Below, in pieces: positions 1 to 9,691 of a stretch of DNA of 64,000 nt (position 1 is the stretch's first letter; each line of letters begins with the position of its first letter). Origin of the DNA: Paraburkholderia sp. PGU19 (GTDB lineage: Bacteria; Pseudomonadota; Gammaproteobacteria; Burkholderiales; Burkholderiaceae); assembly GCF_013426915.1 (NCBI RefSeq), contig NZ_AP023181.1, forward strand, positions 496,001-560,000, given 5' to 3'. Both the position numbers and the translations under genes were made by a program. The notes beneath the pieces were generated by a model. The model saw only the letters and a program-made list of their open reading frames with translations, ran no database searches and had not been told where the DNA came from.

Positions 1-177
1 TTCGGCACCGACGCACCCGAACTGATGGAAGTGCAGGCAGGCACATGCCGCATTCGTCTGGAAGGCAGCGACGAGTGGAAAACGTACAACGCGGGCGAGA
101 CGTTCTCGGTGCCCGGCAAGAGCCGCTTTGACATCGACGTGATCGAAACGCTCGACTACGTCTGCACCTATCTGTAA
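1..177 (+). CDS. ppnP: Pyrimidine/purine nucleoside phosphorylase, C-terminal part (5' end outside window)
   Basis: The first 58 codons read as the C-terminal half of the small cupin-fold PpnP/YaiE (DUF1255) family, which splits nucleosides with phosphate into base and ribose-1-phosphate in the cytosol. Visible family marks are the acidic stretch after the first strand, the VPGKS segment near the middle and the C-terminal CTYL, close to the CRYL ending of E. coli PpnP. The start lies upstream of base 1, so the N-terminus cannot be judged. The gene converges on the LysR gene at 234. Assignment is by recalled family sequence. Confidence 0.85.
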   Translation, partial: FGTDAPELMEVQAGTCRIRLEGSDEWKTYNAGETFSVPGKSRFDIDVIETLDYVCTYL

Positions 178-189
178 CGACTCACGTGC

Positions 190-223
190 GTTGCCGCGAC
201 GGTGCACCTGTGTTCGCGGCAAC
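190..223. terminator. Hairpin between convergent ppnP and LysR gene
   Basis: A perfect 10-bp stem (GTTGCCGCGA at 190-199 with TCGCGGCAAC at 214-223) encloses a 14-base loop in the gap between two convergent stop codons. There is no clear T-run, so it is a likely but unproven bidirectional terminator. Confidence 0.45.
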
Positions 224-233
224 ACGCCTTGTG

Positions 234-1196
234 TCATTGCAACGCCCGTTTAGCGCTTTGCTTGCGCGTGCGTTTCGGCGTTGAGTCAGGGACGATCAGC
301 GCCAGCTTCTCCATCACTTCCTCATGCTCCGAGCGGAGCACTTCGACGAACGCCGCAGCCAGCCGTTCGCGTGGCTGATTCGGCGGAAACAGCAGATACA
401 TCGGAAACATCACGGCCGGCGAGAACGGCCGGATGGCGATATCCGGCCCGGCAAAATCCAGCGCCACGCCGGGATGCGCCAGCGTTACGCCCATTCCGCA
501 GCGCACCAGTTCGCAGCAGATCGCCGTGTATTGCGCCTCGATCGCGAGCTTGCGTTCGACGCCTGCGCGCACGAACACCTCATCCATCTGCGCGCGCGTG
601 CCGTCGCCATGACACAGCGAAATAAACGACTCGCCTTGCAGATCGGCCGGCTTGATGACGGCCTTCGAAGCCAGCCGATGCGCGGCAGGCATCACGCAGA
701 CGGCGGCGACTGTCGACAGCATTTCGACATCGCAATTCGACGCCTCGCTGATGTACACGGCCACGCCGAGATCGCAGAACTGCGATGCCGTCCAGTGATT
801 GACCGTGCCTGACGTGTTGACGTGCAGCGACACGGTCACGCCCGGATGCAAGTCCTGAAAGCGCTTGATCGCATGCGGCACGAGCGTCAGACCCGCTGAC
901 GGCATCGCCGCGATGCGCAGACGTCCGCTGCCCAGGTTGCGAATCTGCGCAGCGGCATTGGTGAGCCCCTGCAGGCCAACATACGCGCGCTCCACTTCAC
1001 GAAAGAACGCCGTGCCTTCGCTGGTCGGTATCAGCCGCACGCCGCTGCGCTGAAACAGCAGCAAGCCCGTCTCCCGTTCGAGCTGCGAGATCAGCCGGCT
1101 CACGTTCGGCTGCGACGTGAAGAGCGCCTTTGCCGCCGCCGTCATCGACCCCGCCACCATCACCGCGCGAAACGCCTCGATATGCTTCAGGTTCAT
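234..1196 (-). CDS. LysR-family regulator, opine-catabolism (NocR/OccR-like) type
   Basis: A 320-aa LysR regulator with an N-terminal winged helix-turn-helix (about residues 2-60, starting MNLKHIEAF and containing SQPNVSRLISQLE) and a C-terminal ligand-binding domain. The N-terminus resembles octopine/nopaline regulators such as NocR and OccR from memory. The ATG at 1196 is preferred over an in-frame TTG at 1205 because GAGG lies just upstream of it. It is transcribed away from the ABC transporter/oxidase operon that starts at 1332, the usual arrangement for a LysR protein that represses itself and activates the divergent operon when inducer binds. The inducer is inferred to be the operon's substrate. 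Confidence 0.85.
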   Translation of the reverse strand: MNLKHIEAFRAVMVAGSMTAAAKALFTSQPNVSRLISQLERETGLLLFQRSGVRLIPTSEGTAFFREVERAYVGLQGLTNAAAQIRNLGSGRLRIAAMPSAGLTLVPHAIKRFQDLHPGVTVSLHVNTSGTVNHWTASQFCDLGVAVYISEASNCDVEMLSTVAAVCVMPAAHRLASKAVIKPADLQGESFISLCHGDGTRAQMDEVFVRAGVERKLAIEAQYTAICCELVRCGMGVTLAHPGVALDFAGPDIAIRPFSPAVMFPMYLLFPPNQPRERLAAAFVEVLRSEHEEVMEKLALIVPDSTPKRTRKQSAKRALQ

Positions 1197-1331
1197 CGTC
1201 CTCAACCCATATCAACCATGTATGGATAGCTATTTTATTCGTATTGGACGATATGACCATTGCGGACCAGACTGTGATCCATTGACACGCCGCCAGAGCG
1301 TCCTTTCCCACATCGAATGGAGATCGTCGTC
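1197..1331. promoter_or_regulatory. Shared control region of LysR gene and uptake/oxidation operon
   Basis: This 135-base divergent gap holds the only AT-rich patch nearby (about 1217-1260). LysR proteins normally bind such gaps at T-N11-A sites, but I could not fix one unambiguous site or promoter. GGAG at 1319-1322 serves the ATG at 1332. Confidence 0.5.
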
Positions 1332-2396
1332 ATGCAAGAAACGCTGCGCCGCCGTTGCCGTCTTACGATCCGTGTTCTCTCCTCCGCCCTCTGCGCCGCC
1401 TGTCTGACCGCACCGTTGCTCGCGCACGCTGAGACGACGCTGTATGTCGCGAACGTCGGTGGCTCGAATGAGCAGTTGTATCGCCAGAAAATCATCCCGC
1501 CGTTCGAGAAGGCGCATGACGTGAAGATCGTCTACGTCGCGGGCAATTCGAGCGACACGCTCGCGAAACTCCAGGCGCAGAAAGGGCATCAGCAGATCAA
1601 CGTCGCGGTGATGGACGACGGCCCGATGTATCAGGCAATGCAGCTCGGCCTGTGCGCGAAGGTCGACGAGGCGCCCGTGATGAAGGACCTCTATCCGCTC
1701 GCGCGTCTCGGCCCGACGGCCGTCGGCGTCGGCATGGTGGCGACGGGCATCGGCTACAACGAGCAGGCGTTCAAGAAGCTCGGCCTGCCCGCGCCCGACT
1801 CGTGGCAAGTGCTGACCGACAAGCGCCTGAAGGGCAAGCTCGGCGTGCCGCCCATCACCAACACGTATGGCCTGCATACGCTCGTGATGCTCGCGCGCAT
1901 GAACGGCGGCGGCGAGAAGAACATCGACCCGGGCTTCACCGCGATGACGAAGCAGGTCGCGCCCGATGTGCTGTCGTGGGCGCCGACGCCCGGCGAGATG
2001 GACGGTCTGATGCAGGCGGGCGACGTCATCATCGCGCCCTACGGCAGCGGCCGCGCGGTCGCGCTGCAGAACACGGGCTTCCCGCTCAAGTTCGTGTATC
2101 CGAAGGAAGGCGGCGTCGCGTTGCAGGTCGCGGCGTGCCCCGTGGCCGAGAACGCGCAGCCCAAGCTCTCGCAGGACTTCATCCAGTACCTGCTGAGCCC
2201 CGAAGTGCAGGCGATGCAGGCGCAAGGCATCGGCCTCGGCCCCGTCAACAAGACCGTCAAGCTGACGCCCGACGTCGCCGCACGCGTGCCCTACGGCCCG
2301 GACCAGGTCAGCAAGCTGACCGCGATGGACTGGGCCACGATCAACCAGCACCGCACCGAATGGACGGAGCGCTGGAACCGCTCGGTCGAGCGATAA
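1332..2396 (+). CDS. ABC transporter periplasmic substrate-binding protein (PotD/Fe-type family)
   Basis: A 354-aa binding protein with a Sec signal peptide (arginine-rich start, hydrophobic core, likely cut after the AHA near residue 33). The mature part has the extracellular solute-binding family 1/8 pattern: a beta-strand LYVANVGG start, PFEKAHDVKI, and a late segment typical of spermidine/putrescine- and opine-binding proteins. It should capture the substrate in the periplasm for the ATPase and two permeases that follow (2451-5182). The ATG at 1332 has GGAG eight bases upstream. The divergent opine-type LysR gene and downstream flavoproteins suggest an opine, hydroxyproline-like or other amino-acid derivative rather than a polyamine; this is inference. 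Confidence 0.85.
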   Translation: MQETLRRRCRLTIRVLSSALCAACLTAPLLAHAETTLYVANVGGSNEQLYRQKIIPPFEKAHDVKIVYVAGNSSDTLAKLQAQKGHQQINVAVMDDGPMYQAMQLGLCAKVDEAPVMKDLYPLARLGPTAVGVGMVATGIGYNEQAFKKLGLPAPDSWQVLTDKRLKGKLGVPPITNTYGLHTLVMLARMNGGGEKNIDPGFTAMTKQVAPDVLSWAPTPGEMDGLMQAGDVIIAPYGSGRAVALQNTGFPLKFVYPKEGGVALQVAACPVAENAQPKLSQDFIQYLLSPEVQAMQAQGIGLGPVNKTVKLTPDVAARVPYGPDQVSKLTAMDWATINQHRTEWTERWNRSVER

Positions 2397-2450
2397 GCAC
2401 CGCAGCCGCATCACAGCCGCAACGCCCGCATCCGCACAGTACCGCCGCTT

Positions 2451-3507
<1,057 letters not shown>

Positions 3508-3521
<14 letters not shown>

Positions 3522-4380
3522 CGACTCGCGCGTGGGCGCCGCGCCGTGGCTGCTGTCCGCGCCCGCGCTGCTGCTGTTCGGCGCACTGCTGCTCGTGCCG
3601 CTCGTGCTGACGCTGCTGCTGTCGTTTCGCGTCTTCAGCGACGTGGCGGGCGTGCAGACCGCGTACACGCTCAAGAACTACGCCGAGGTCGTGAGCGATC
3701 CGTACTACGCGGAAATCTTCCTGCGCACGGCGGGCCTCGCGCTCGCGGTGACGCTGCTGAGCGTGCTGCTCGGCGTGCCGGAAACGATCGTGCTCGCGCG
3801 CATGAAACGGCCGTGGCAGTCGCTGTGCCTGCTGATCGTGCTCGGGCCGCTGCTGATCTCCGTCGTGGTGCGCACGCTCGGCTGGCAGATTCTGCTCGGC
3901 AACAACGGCGTGCTCAACAACGCATTGCAGGCCTTGCACATCACGTCCGAGCCGATCCGCCTCGTCTTCACGATGACGGGCATGATCATCGCGCTCACGC
4001 ATGTGCTGGTGCCGTTCATGGTGATGTCCGTGTGGGCCACGCTGCAAAAGCTCGATCCGCAAGTGGAATGGGCGGGGTTGTCGCTGGGCGGCTCGCCGCT
4101 GCGCGTGTTTCGCCGCGTGGTGCTGCCGCAGATCATGCCCGGTGTGCTGTCCGGCTCGATCATCGTGTTCGCGCTGTCGGCTTCCGCCTTCGCGACGCCT
4201 GCGCTGATCGGCGGACGCCGTCTGAAAGTCGTCGCGACGGCCGCCTACGACGAATTCCTCGGCACGCTGAACTGGCCGCTCGGCGCGAGCATCGCGGTGC
4301 TGCTGCTGATCGCGAACGTCGCGATCGTGATGGGCTGCAGCCGTCTCGCCGAACGCCGCTTCAAGCACATTTTCGAGTGA
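3508..4380 (+). CDS. ABC transporter permease (PotB-like)
   Basis: A 290-aa inner-membrane permease with six predicted membrane spans, starting at about residues 15-35. The cytoplasmic EAA-type loop (EWAGLSLGGSPLRVFRRVVLP) lies in the second half and docks on the ATPase. Its start overlaps the end of the ATPase gene, and the second permease begins 4 bases after its stop. The order binding protein, ATPase, permease, permease is typical of polyamine/opine-type importers. Confidence 0.92.
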
Positions 4381-4384
4381 CGCC

Positions 4385-5182
4385 ATGAAACAGAACGGAT
4401 TCTGGGGCCTGCTGTTCAACGCGCTGTTCCTGACTTTCATCCTCGCGCCGCTGGTTGTCGTGCTGCTGGTGGCGTTCACCGACAAGGGCTTCATCTCGAT
4501 GCCGTTCGACGGCGCGTCGCTGCGCTGGTTTCGCGCGATCCTCGAGAATGGCGACATCGTGTCGGCGTTCTGGCTGTCCGTGCGGCTCGCGTTCGCGGCG
4601 GCGACCATCGGCGTCGCGCTCGCGGTGCCTGCCGCGCTCGCGATTGCGCGTTACCGCTTCACGGGCCGCGCGGCGCTGATGAGTTTCTTCCTCTCGCCGA
4701 TGATGATTCCCGCCGTCGTGCTCGGCATCGCGTTCCTACGCTTCCTGTCGCTACTGCATCTGAGCGGCTCGTTCTGGGCGCTCGTCGCGACGCACGTGAT
4801 CGTCGTGCTGCCGTATGCGCTGCGGCTCGCGCTGTCTTCCGCCGTCGGGCTTGACCGCGATGCCGAGCGCGCCGCGCTGTCGTGCGGCGCGAGCCGTTTC
4901 ACCGCGTTTCGCCGCGTCGTGCTGCCGATGATCCGCACGGGCGTCGCGGGCGGCTGGGTGCTGTCGTTCATCCAGAGCTTCGACGAACTGACGATGACCA
5001 TTTTCGTCGCGACGCCCGGCACGACCACGCTGCCCGTCGCCATGTACAACCAGATCGCGCAGACCATCGATCCCCTCGTCGCCTCTGTTTCGGCGGTGTT
5101 GATCGTCGGCACGGTTCTGCTGATGGTGCTGCTCGACCGCATGGTCGGACTGGACCGCATTCTGATCGGAGAAGCACGATGA
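4385..5182 (+). CDS. ABC transporter permease (PotC-like)
   Basis: A 265-aa second permease with an N-terminal span from about residue 8, further spans to residue 255, and an EAA-type loop (AERAALSCGASRFTAFRRVVLP). It should form the heterodimeric channel with the 3508 permease. Its stop codon overlaps the ATG of the flavoprotein gene at 5179 (ATGA), which ties transport to catabolism of the imported substrate. Confidence 0.92.
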   Translation: MKQNGFWGLLFNALFLTFILAPLVVVLLVAFTDKGFISMPFDGASLRWFRAILENGDIVSAFWLSVRLAFAAATIGVALAVPAALAIARYRFTGRAALMSFFLSPMMIPAVVLGIAFLRFLSLLHLSGSFWALVATHVIVVLPYALRLALSSAVGLDRDAERAALSCGASRFTAFRRVVLPMIRTGVAGGWVLSFIQSFDELTMTIFVATPGTTTLPVAMYNQIAQTIDPLVASVSAVLIVGTVLLMVLLDRMVGLDRILIGEAR

Positions 5183-6315
5183 CCCGCAATTCATCCGCCA
5201 ACCCCGACGTGCTCGTGCTGGGCGGCGGGCTGGTCGGTTCCGCTGTCGCCTGGGGCCTAGCGCGCGAGGGCGCGCAAGTGACCGTGCTCGATCAGGACGA
5301 CGGCGCGTTTCGCGCGTCGCGCGGCAATTTCGGGCTGGTCTGGATTCAGGGCAAGGGCTATGGCCTGTCGCCTTACGCGCGCTGGTCGCGCAGTTCGGCC
5401 ACGCGCTGGCCCGCGCTCGCCGCGGCGCTGCTCGACGAAACGGGTATCGACGTCGCGCTGCGCCAGCCCGGCGGCTTTCATTTCTGTTTCTCCGACGACG
5501 ACCTCGCCGACCGCGCGAAGCGGCTCGGCACGCTGCAACGCGAGCTGGGCGACTACCCGTATCAGTTGCTCGATGCGCGCGAGGTGCGCGAGCGCCTGCC
5601 GCAGATCGGGCCGGACGTGATCGGCGCGAGCTATACGCCGATGGATGGACACGTCAATCCGCTCAAGCTGCTGCGCGCGCTGCACACAGGCATGCAGCGG
5701 CGCGGCGTGACGCTGGTCAGCAACGAGGAAGCGCTGCGCATCACGCCCGACAGCGGCGGCTTCGCGGTGCAGGGCAAACGCGGCACGTATCGCGCGGCGC
5801 GCGTGGTGCTCGCGGCGGGTCTCGGCAATCGCGCGCTCGCGCCGCATGTCGGGCTGCACGCGCCCGTCGCGCCGAATCGCGGGCAGGTGCTGATCAGCGA
5901 GCGCGTCGCGCCGTTCCTGCACTACCCGACGCTCAACGTCCGGCAAACGGACGAAGGCACCATGCAGTTCGGCGATTCGATGGAAGAAGTCGGCCTGAAC
6001 GATTTCACCACCACGCACGTACTGTCCGACATTGCGCGGCGTGGCGTGCGCGCGTTCCCGTGGCTGAAGAACGTGCGGCTGGTTCGCACCTGGGCCGCGC
6101 TGCGCGTCTACAGCCCGGACGGTTTTCCGATCTACGACCAGTCCGCGCGGCATCCGGGCGCCTTCGTCGTCACCTGCCACAGCGGCGTGACGCTCGCCGC
6201 CGCGCACGCGCTGCGCATCGCACCGTGGATCACCGGCGGCGCCATGCCCGACGAGCTGCCCGCATTTTCGGGCACGCGCTTCACAGAATCCCCTGCTCTC
6301 ATTCCCGCTCACTGA
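5179..6315 (+). CDS. FAD-dependent amine/imino-acid oxidase subunit (OoxB/HcnC-like, DAO family)
   Basis: A 378-aa DAO-family flavoprotein. The dinucleotide-binding strand VLVLGGGLVGSAVAWG is at about 11-26, followed by an acidic end of strand two (VTVLDQDDG), and a C-terminal FAD segment near VVTCHSGVTLAAAH. With the small 2Fe-2S protein (6323) and the larger flavoprotein (6654) it forms the HcnA/B/C- or opine-oxidase-like trio, which oxidises a C-N bond and passes electrons to the respiratory chain. The start overlaps the permease stop (ATGA), with GGAGAA upstream. Hydrogen cyanide synthase is unlikely given the importer, RidA and the opine-type LysR. Confidence 0.82.
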   Translation: MTRNSSANPDVLVLGGGLVGSAVAWGLAREGAQVTVLDQDDGAFRASRGNFGLVWIQGKGYGLSPYARWSRSSATRWPALAAALLDETGIDVALRQPGGFHFCFSDDDLADRAKRLGTLQRELGDYPYQLLDAREVRERLPQIGPDVIGASYTPMDGHVNPLKLLRALHTGMQRRGVTLVSNEEALRITPDSGGFAVQGKRGTYRAARVVLAAGLGNRALAPHVGLHAPVAPNRGQVLISERVAPFLHYPTLNVRQTDEGTMQFGDSMEEVGLNDFTTTHVLSDIARRGVRAFPWLKNVRLVRTWAALRVYSPDGFPIYDQSARHPGAFVVTCHSGVTLAAAHALRIAPWITGGAMPDELPAFSGTRFTESPALIPAH

Positions 6316-6322
6316 TTCCGAC

Positions 6323-6664
6323 ATGACTTCCACACCGCTATTCAAGGCCCTGCCCGGCGCCGATGCGCCCGTCGATATCTGGTTCAACGATCAGCCGCTG
6401 CGCGTGCCGGGCGGCCGGTCGGTGGCCGCGGCGCTGCTTGCTGCCGGCATCGCGCGGTTTCGCGCGACGCCTGTGTCCGGCGCGCCGCGCGCACCGTATT
6501 GCATGATGGGCGCGTGCTTCGAGTGTCTGGTCGAGATCGACGGCGTGCCGAGCCGGCAAAGCTGCATGGTGACCGTGCGCGACGGCATGCGCATCCGCTC
6601 GCAGGAAGGCGCACGCGATCTGCCGCCCGTCGCTGTTTCGCTGGAGGATGCTCATGGCCGCTGA
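6323..6664 (+). CDS. (2Fe-2S)-binding small oxidase subunit (HcnA/OoxA N-terminal-like)
   Basis: A 113-aa ferredoxin-fold protein with Cys60, Cys65, Cys68 and Cys81, the plant-type 2Fe-2S spacing seen in HcnA and sarcosine-oxidase-like small subunits. It should relay electrons between the flavins of the two neighbouring flavoproteins. It begins 7 bases after the 5179 gene and overlaps the next start by 11 bases, so the three are one translational unit. Confidence 0.85.
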   Translation: MTSTPLFKALPGADAPVDIWFNDQPLRVPGGRSVAAALLAAGIARFRATPVSGAPRAPYCMMGACFECLVEIDGVPSRQSCMVTVRDGMRIRSQEGARDLPPVAVSLEDAHGR

Positions 6665-8074
6665 ACACGCCGCAGAGTTTGTGTCCGAAGCCGTCGACGT
6701 GGTCGTGGTCGGCGCCGGTCCCGCCGGGATGAGCGCGGCAACGCGTGCGGCGCGCGCCGGTCTTTCCGTCGTGCTGCTGGACGAGCAGGATGCCGTCGGC
6801 GGGCAGATTTATCGCGCGATTGGCCGCGCCGACGCACGCCGCAAGGAGATACTCGGCCCGACTACGCAGCGGGCGCTTCGATTGCCGACGCGTTCGCGCG
6901 CTCCGGCGCGCGGCATGTCGCGCATGCGTCCGTGTGGCAGGTCACGCGCGAGCGGTCCGTGCACTATCTGAAGGACGGCAAGGTCAGCAGCTTCGACGCG
7001 CAGCGCGTGATTCTCGCGACAGGCGCGCTGGAGCGGCCGTTCCCGATTCCCGGCTGGACGCTGCCCGGCGTGCTGACGGCGGGCGCCGCGCAGATCCTGC
7101 TAAAAAGCGCAGGCGAAGTGCCTGCCGAGCCGCCCGTTCTCGCTGGCTGCGGCCCGCTGCTCTATCTGCTCGGCTGGCAGTACGTGAGAGCGGGCGTGCC
7201 GATCCGCGCGCTCGTCGACACGACGCGTCACGAAGACCGTTGGCGCGCGAAGAAGCATCTGCTGTCCGCGCTGCGCGCGTGGCCGTTTCTCGGCAAGGGG
7301 CTGCAACTGATCCGCACGCTGCGCGACGCCGGTGTCCCGATCTTCGAGGCCGCCGACGATCTGCGCGTCGAATCGAAGCACGACGCCGACGGCGTCGAGC
7401 GCGCGGCCGCGCTGAGCTTCACGACGCAGGGCCGCGCGCACAAGGTCGAAGCCAGCGTGATCTTGCTGCATCAGGGCGTCGTGCCGAACACGCAATTTAC
7501 GCTCTCGCTGCGCGCGCAACACCACTGGGACACGGCGCAGCTATGCTTCGCACCGACCACGGATGCATGGGGCGAACTCGACGTGCCGGGCATCTTTATC
7601 GCGGGCGACGGCGGGGGTATCGGCGGCGCGCTTGCTGCTGCCGAACAGGGCGCGTTGAGCGCGCTCCAGGCCGTGTGCCAGCTTGGCGCGATCGACGCGG
7701 CCACACGCGACAGCGAAGCCGTGCCGCATCGCCGGGCGCTGGCGAACGTGAGGCGCATCCGTCCGTTTCTGGACAGCCTGTACCGCCCGCGCGACGCGAA
7801 CCGTATTCCGCGCGACGACGTGATCGTCTGCCGCTGCGAAGAAGTGACGGCGGGCGACGTGCGCGGCTTCGTCGAACTGGGCTGCGTCGGGCCGAACCAG
7901 GCGAAGTCATTTGGACGCTGCGGGATGGGGCCGTGTCAGGGCCGCATGTGCGGGCTCACCGTCACCGAAATCATCGCCGACGCGCGCAAGGTGCCGCCGG
8001 GCGAAATCGGCTACTACCGCATCCGTCCGCCCATCAAGCCGCTCACACTTGGAGAACTCGCCGGTGAAGAATGA
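6654..8074 (+). pseudogene. FAD/NAD(P)-binding oxidase subunit (HcnB/OoxA-like) with a one-base frameshift
   Basis: The reading frame starts at ATG 6654 with a flavin-binding VVVVGAGPAGMSAA motif near residue 17, but runs out of family sequence at about 6860. The rest of the protein continues in the next frame to 8074. Restoring one base near 6857-6860 (a CCC run) yields a continuous protein of about 473 residues that ends in a BFD-type 2Fe-2S domain: CRCEEVTAGDVRGF, then SFGRCGMGPCQGRMCG. This should be the large subunit of the oxidase trio. A true deletion would disable the complex; a sequencing or assembly error is equally plausible because two other genes here have the same type of lesion. 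Confidence 0.8.
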
Positions 8075-9248
8075 CGCCGCCATGTCCCCTTCCGCCGCCA
8101 CGCGTGAAGCCGACGTGCTAGTGATCGGCGGCGGCCTGCACGGATCGAGCAGCGCGTTTCATCTGGCCGCTCGCGGCGCGAGAGTGATCGTGCTCGAAGC
8201 CGATTACGTCGCGCGGCACTCGTCGGGCGTCAACGCGGGCGGCGTGCGCACGCTCGGACGGCCTGTGCCGGAAATTCCGCTGGCGCTGATGTCGCGCGAA
8301 ATCTGGCACACGTTGCGCGACACGATCGGCGACGATGGCGGCTTCGTGCCGTCCGGCCAGTTGAAGATCGCCGAGACGGAGGCCGAACTCGACGAATGCC
8401 GCGAACGCGTCGCCCTGCTCGAAGCGCATGGTTTCACGCACGAAAAGCTGATCGACCGCGCGACTTTGCTCGAACTCGAACCCGCGCTCGCGCCGCATGT
8501 GACGGGCGGCATCTGGGTCGAACGCGACGGCTATGCACTGCCGTTCAGGACCACGACGTCCTTCCGGCTCGCAGCGCAGCGACACGGCGCGCAGTTCTTC
8601 GAAGGCACGCCCGTTACCCGCATCGAGCAGCGTGGCACGCGCTGGCTTGCGCAGACGCCGCGCGGCACGTTCAGCGCGGAAAAGCTCGTCATCACGGCGG
8701 GCGCGTGGGCGGGCCAACTGGCCGAGCAGGTCGGCGAACGCGTGCCCGTTCATCCCGAAGGGCTAATGTTGATGGTCACGCATCGCGTCGCGCCGTTCTG
8801 CCGCGCGACACTCGGCGCAACGGGCCGGCCGCTGTCGTTCAAGCAGTTCGACAACGGCACCGTTGTGATCGGCGGGAAGCTGATCGGCATTGCCGACCTC
8901 GATGGCAGGCATGGCGAGGTGGACTTCGCGCGCCTCGTGCGCAGCGCGAATACCGTCGTCGATCTGTTTCCGCATTTGCGGCATCTCGGCGTGAATCGCG
9001 CGTGGGCGGCCGTCGAAGCCTTCACCGAAGATTCGTTGCCCGTGATCTCGACGAGCCGCCGTGCGTCGAATCTCGTCTACTCGTTCGGTTACTGCGGCAG
9101 CGGTTTTCAGCTCGGGCCGGCATGCGGGCGGCTCGTCTCCGAGCTGGTGCTGGACGGCGAGGCGTCGTTGCCGCTCGACGCGTTCGCGATCGACCGCTTC
9201 GCGCAGCAGGCCGTCTCCGAACGGACGGCGAGCGCCGTCGCTCATTGA
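8064..9248 (+). CDS. Second DAO-family FAD oxidoreductase (sarcosine oxidase beta/OoxB-like)
   Basis: A 394-aa flavoprotein with the nucleotide-binding DVLVIGGGLHGSSSAFH near residues 17-33 and a C-terminal FAD segment SFGYCGSGFQLGP. GTG 8064 is chosen because GGAG sits 9 bases upstream; ATG 8082 is in frame but lacks a ribosome site. The start overlaps the 6654 gene. Together with the 5179 protein it gives the operon two distinct DAO-type subunits, so it may act on the product of the first oxidase or be an alternative partner of the 2Fe-2S/HcnB-like pair. The exact substrate cannot be read from sequence. Confidence 0.8.
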   Translation: MKNDAAMSPSAATREADVLVIGGGLHGSSSAFHLAARGARVIVLEADYVARHSSGVNAGGVRTLGRPVPEIPLALMSREIWHTLRDTIGDDGGFVPSGQLKIAETEAELDECRERVALLEAHGFTHEKLIDRATLLELEPALAPHVTGGIWVERDGYALPFRTTTSFRLAAQRHGAQFFEGTPVTRIEQRGTRWLAQTPRGTFSAEKLVITAGAWAGQLAEQVGERVPVHPEGLMLMVTHRVAPFCRATLGATGRPLSFKQFDNGTVVIGGKLIGIADLDGRHGEVDFARLVRSANTVVDLFPHLRHLGVNRAWAAVEAFTEDSLPVISTSRRASNLVYSFGYCGSGFQLGPACGRLVSELVLDGEASLPLDAFAIDRFAQQAVSERTASAVAH

Positions 9249-9307
9249 TTCATGCGCGCCTTGTGTAGCGCGCGCTTTAACACTTCAACCAGGGAGCAAA
9301 CCAGCGT

Positions 9308-9661
9308 ATGTCCGATATCGTGAGAATCGAAACAAATCAGCGCATGAGCCGTGTCGTCAAGGCAGCGGGGCTTGTGTTCATCGGCGGTCAGACGTCGAGC
9401 GATCACGCGCCTGATGTGAAGATCCAGACGGCCAGTGTGCTGGCGAAAATCGACGGCTTTCTGGAGAAGGCGGGCATCGACAAAACCCGTCTCGTGTCGG
9501 CGCAGGTGTGGCTCGCGAATATCGAGCGCGATTTCGCGGGGATGAACAGCGTGTGGGATGCGTGGGTCGCGGCCGGCTGTGCGCCGACCCGCGCGACCGT
9601 CGAGGCGAGGCTTGCCGCGCCGGAACTGCTGGTCGAGATCGCCGTCGTCGCGCTGGCGTAG
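9308..9661 (+). CDS. RidA/YjgF-family imine deaminase
   Basis: A 117-aa RidA-fold protein with the family arginine at position 95 (APTRATVEARL), which holds the carboxylate of 2-iminoacids. RidA enzymes hydrolyse reactive enamines/imines formed by amino-acid-oxidising flavoenzymes. Its place as last gene of an oxidase operon fits that job and supports an amino-acid-like substrate. AGGGAG precedes the ATG; a 59-base gap separates it from the 8064 gene. Confidence 0.88.
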   Translation: MSDIVRIETNQRMSRVVKAAGLVFIGGQTSSDHAPDVKIQTASVLAKIDGFLEKAGIDKTRLVSAQVWLANIERDFAGMNSVWDAWVAAGCAPTRATVEARLAAPELLVEIAVVALA

Positions 9662-9691
9662 CGCTGGCGCTTCGAAGCGGGCGCCGTCAAC

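Noticed and set aside
5179..8074. Hydrogen cyanide synthase hcnABC
   Set aside because: Subunit folds match, but the importer, RidA, second flavoprotein and opine-type LysR point to amino-acid derivative catabolism.
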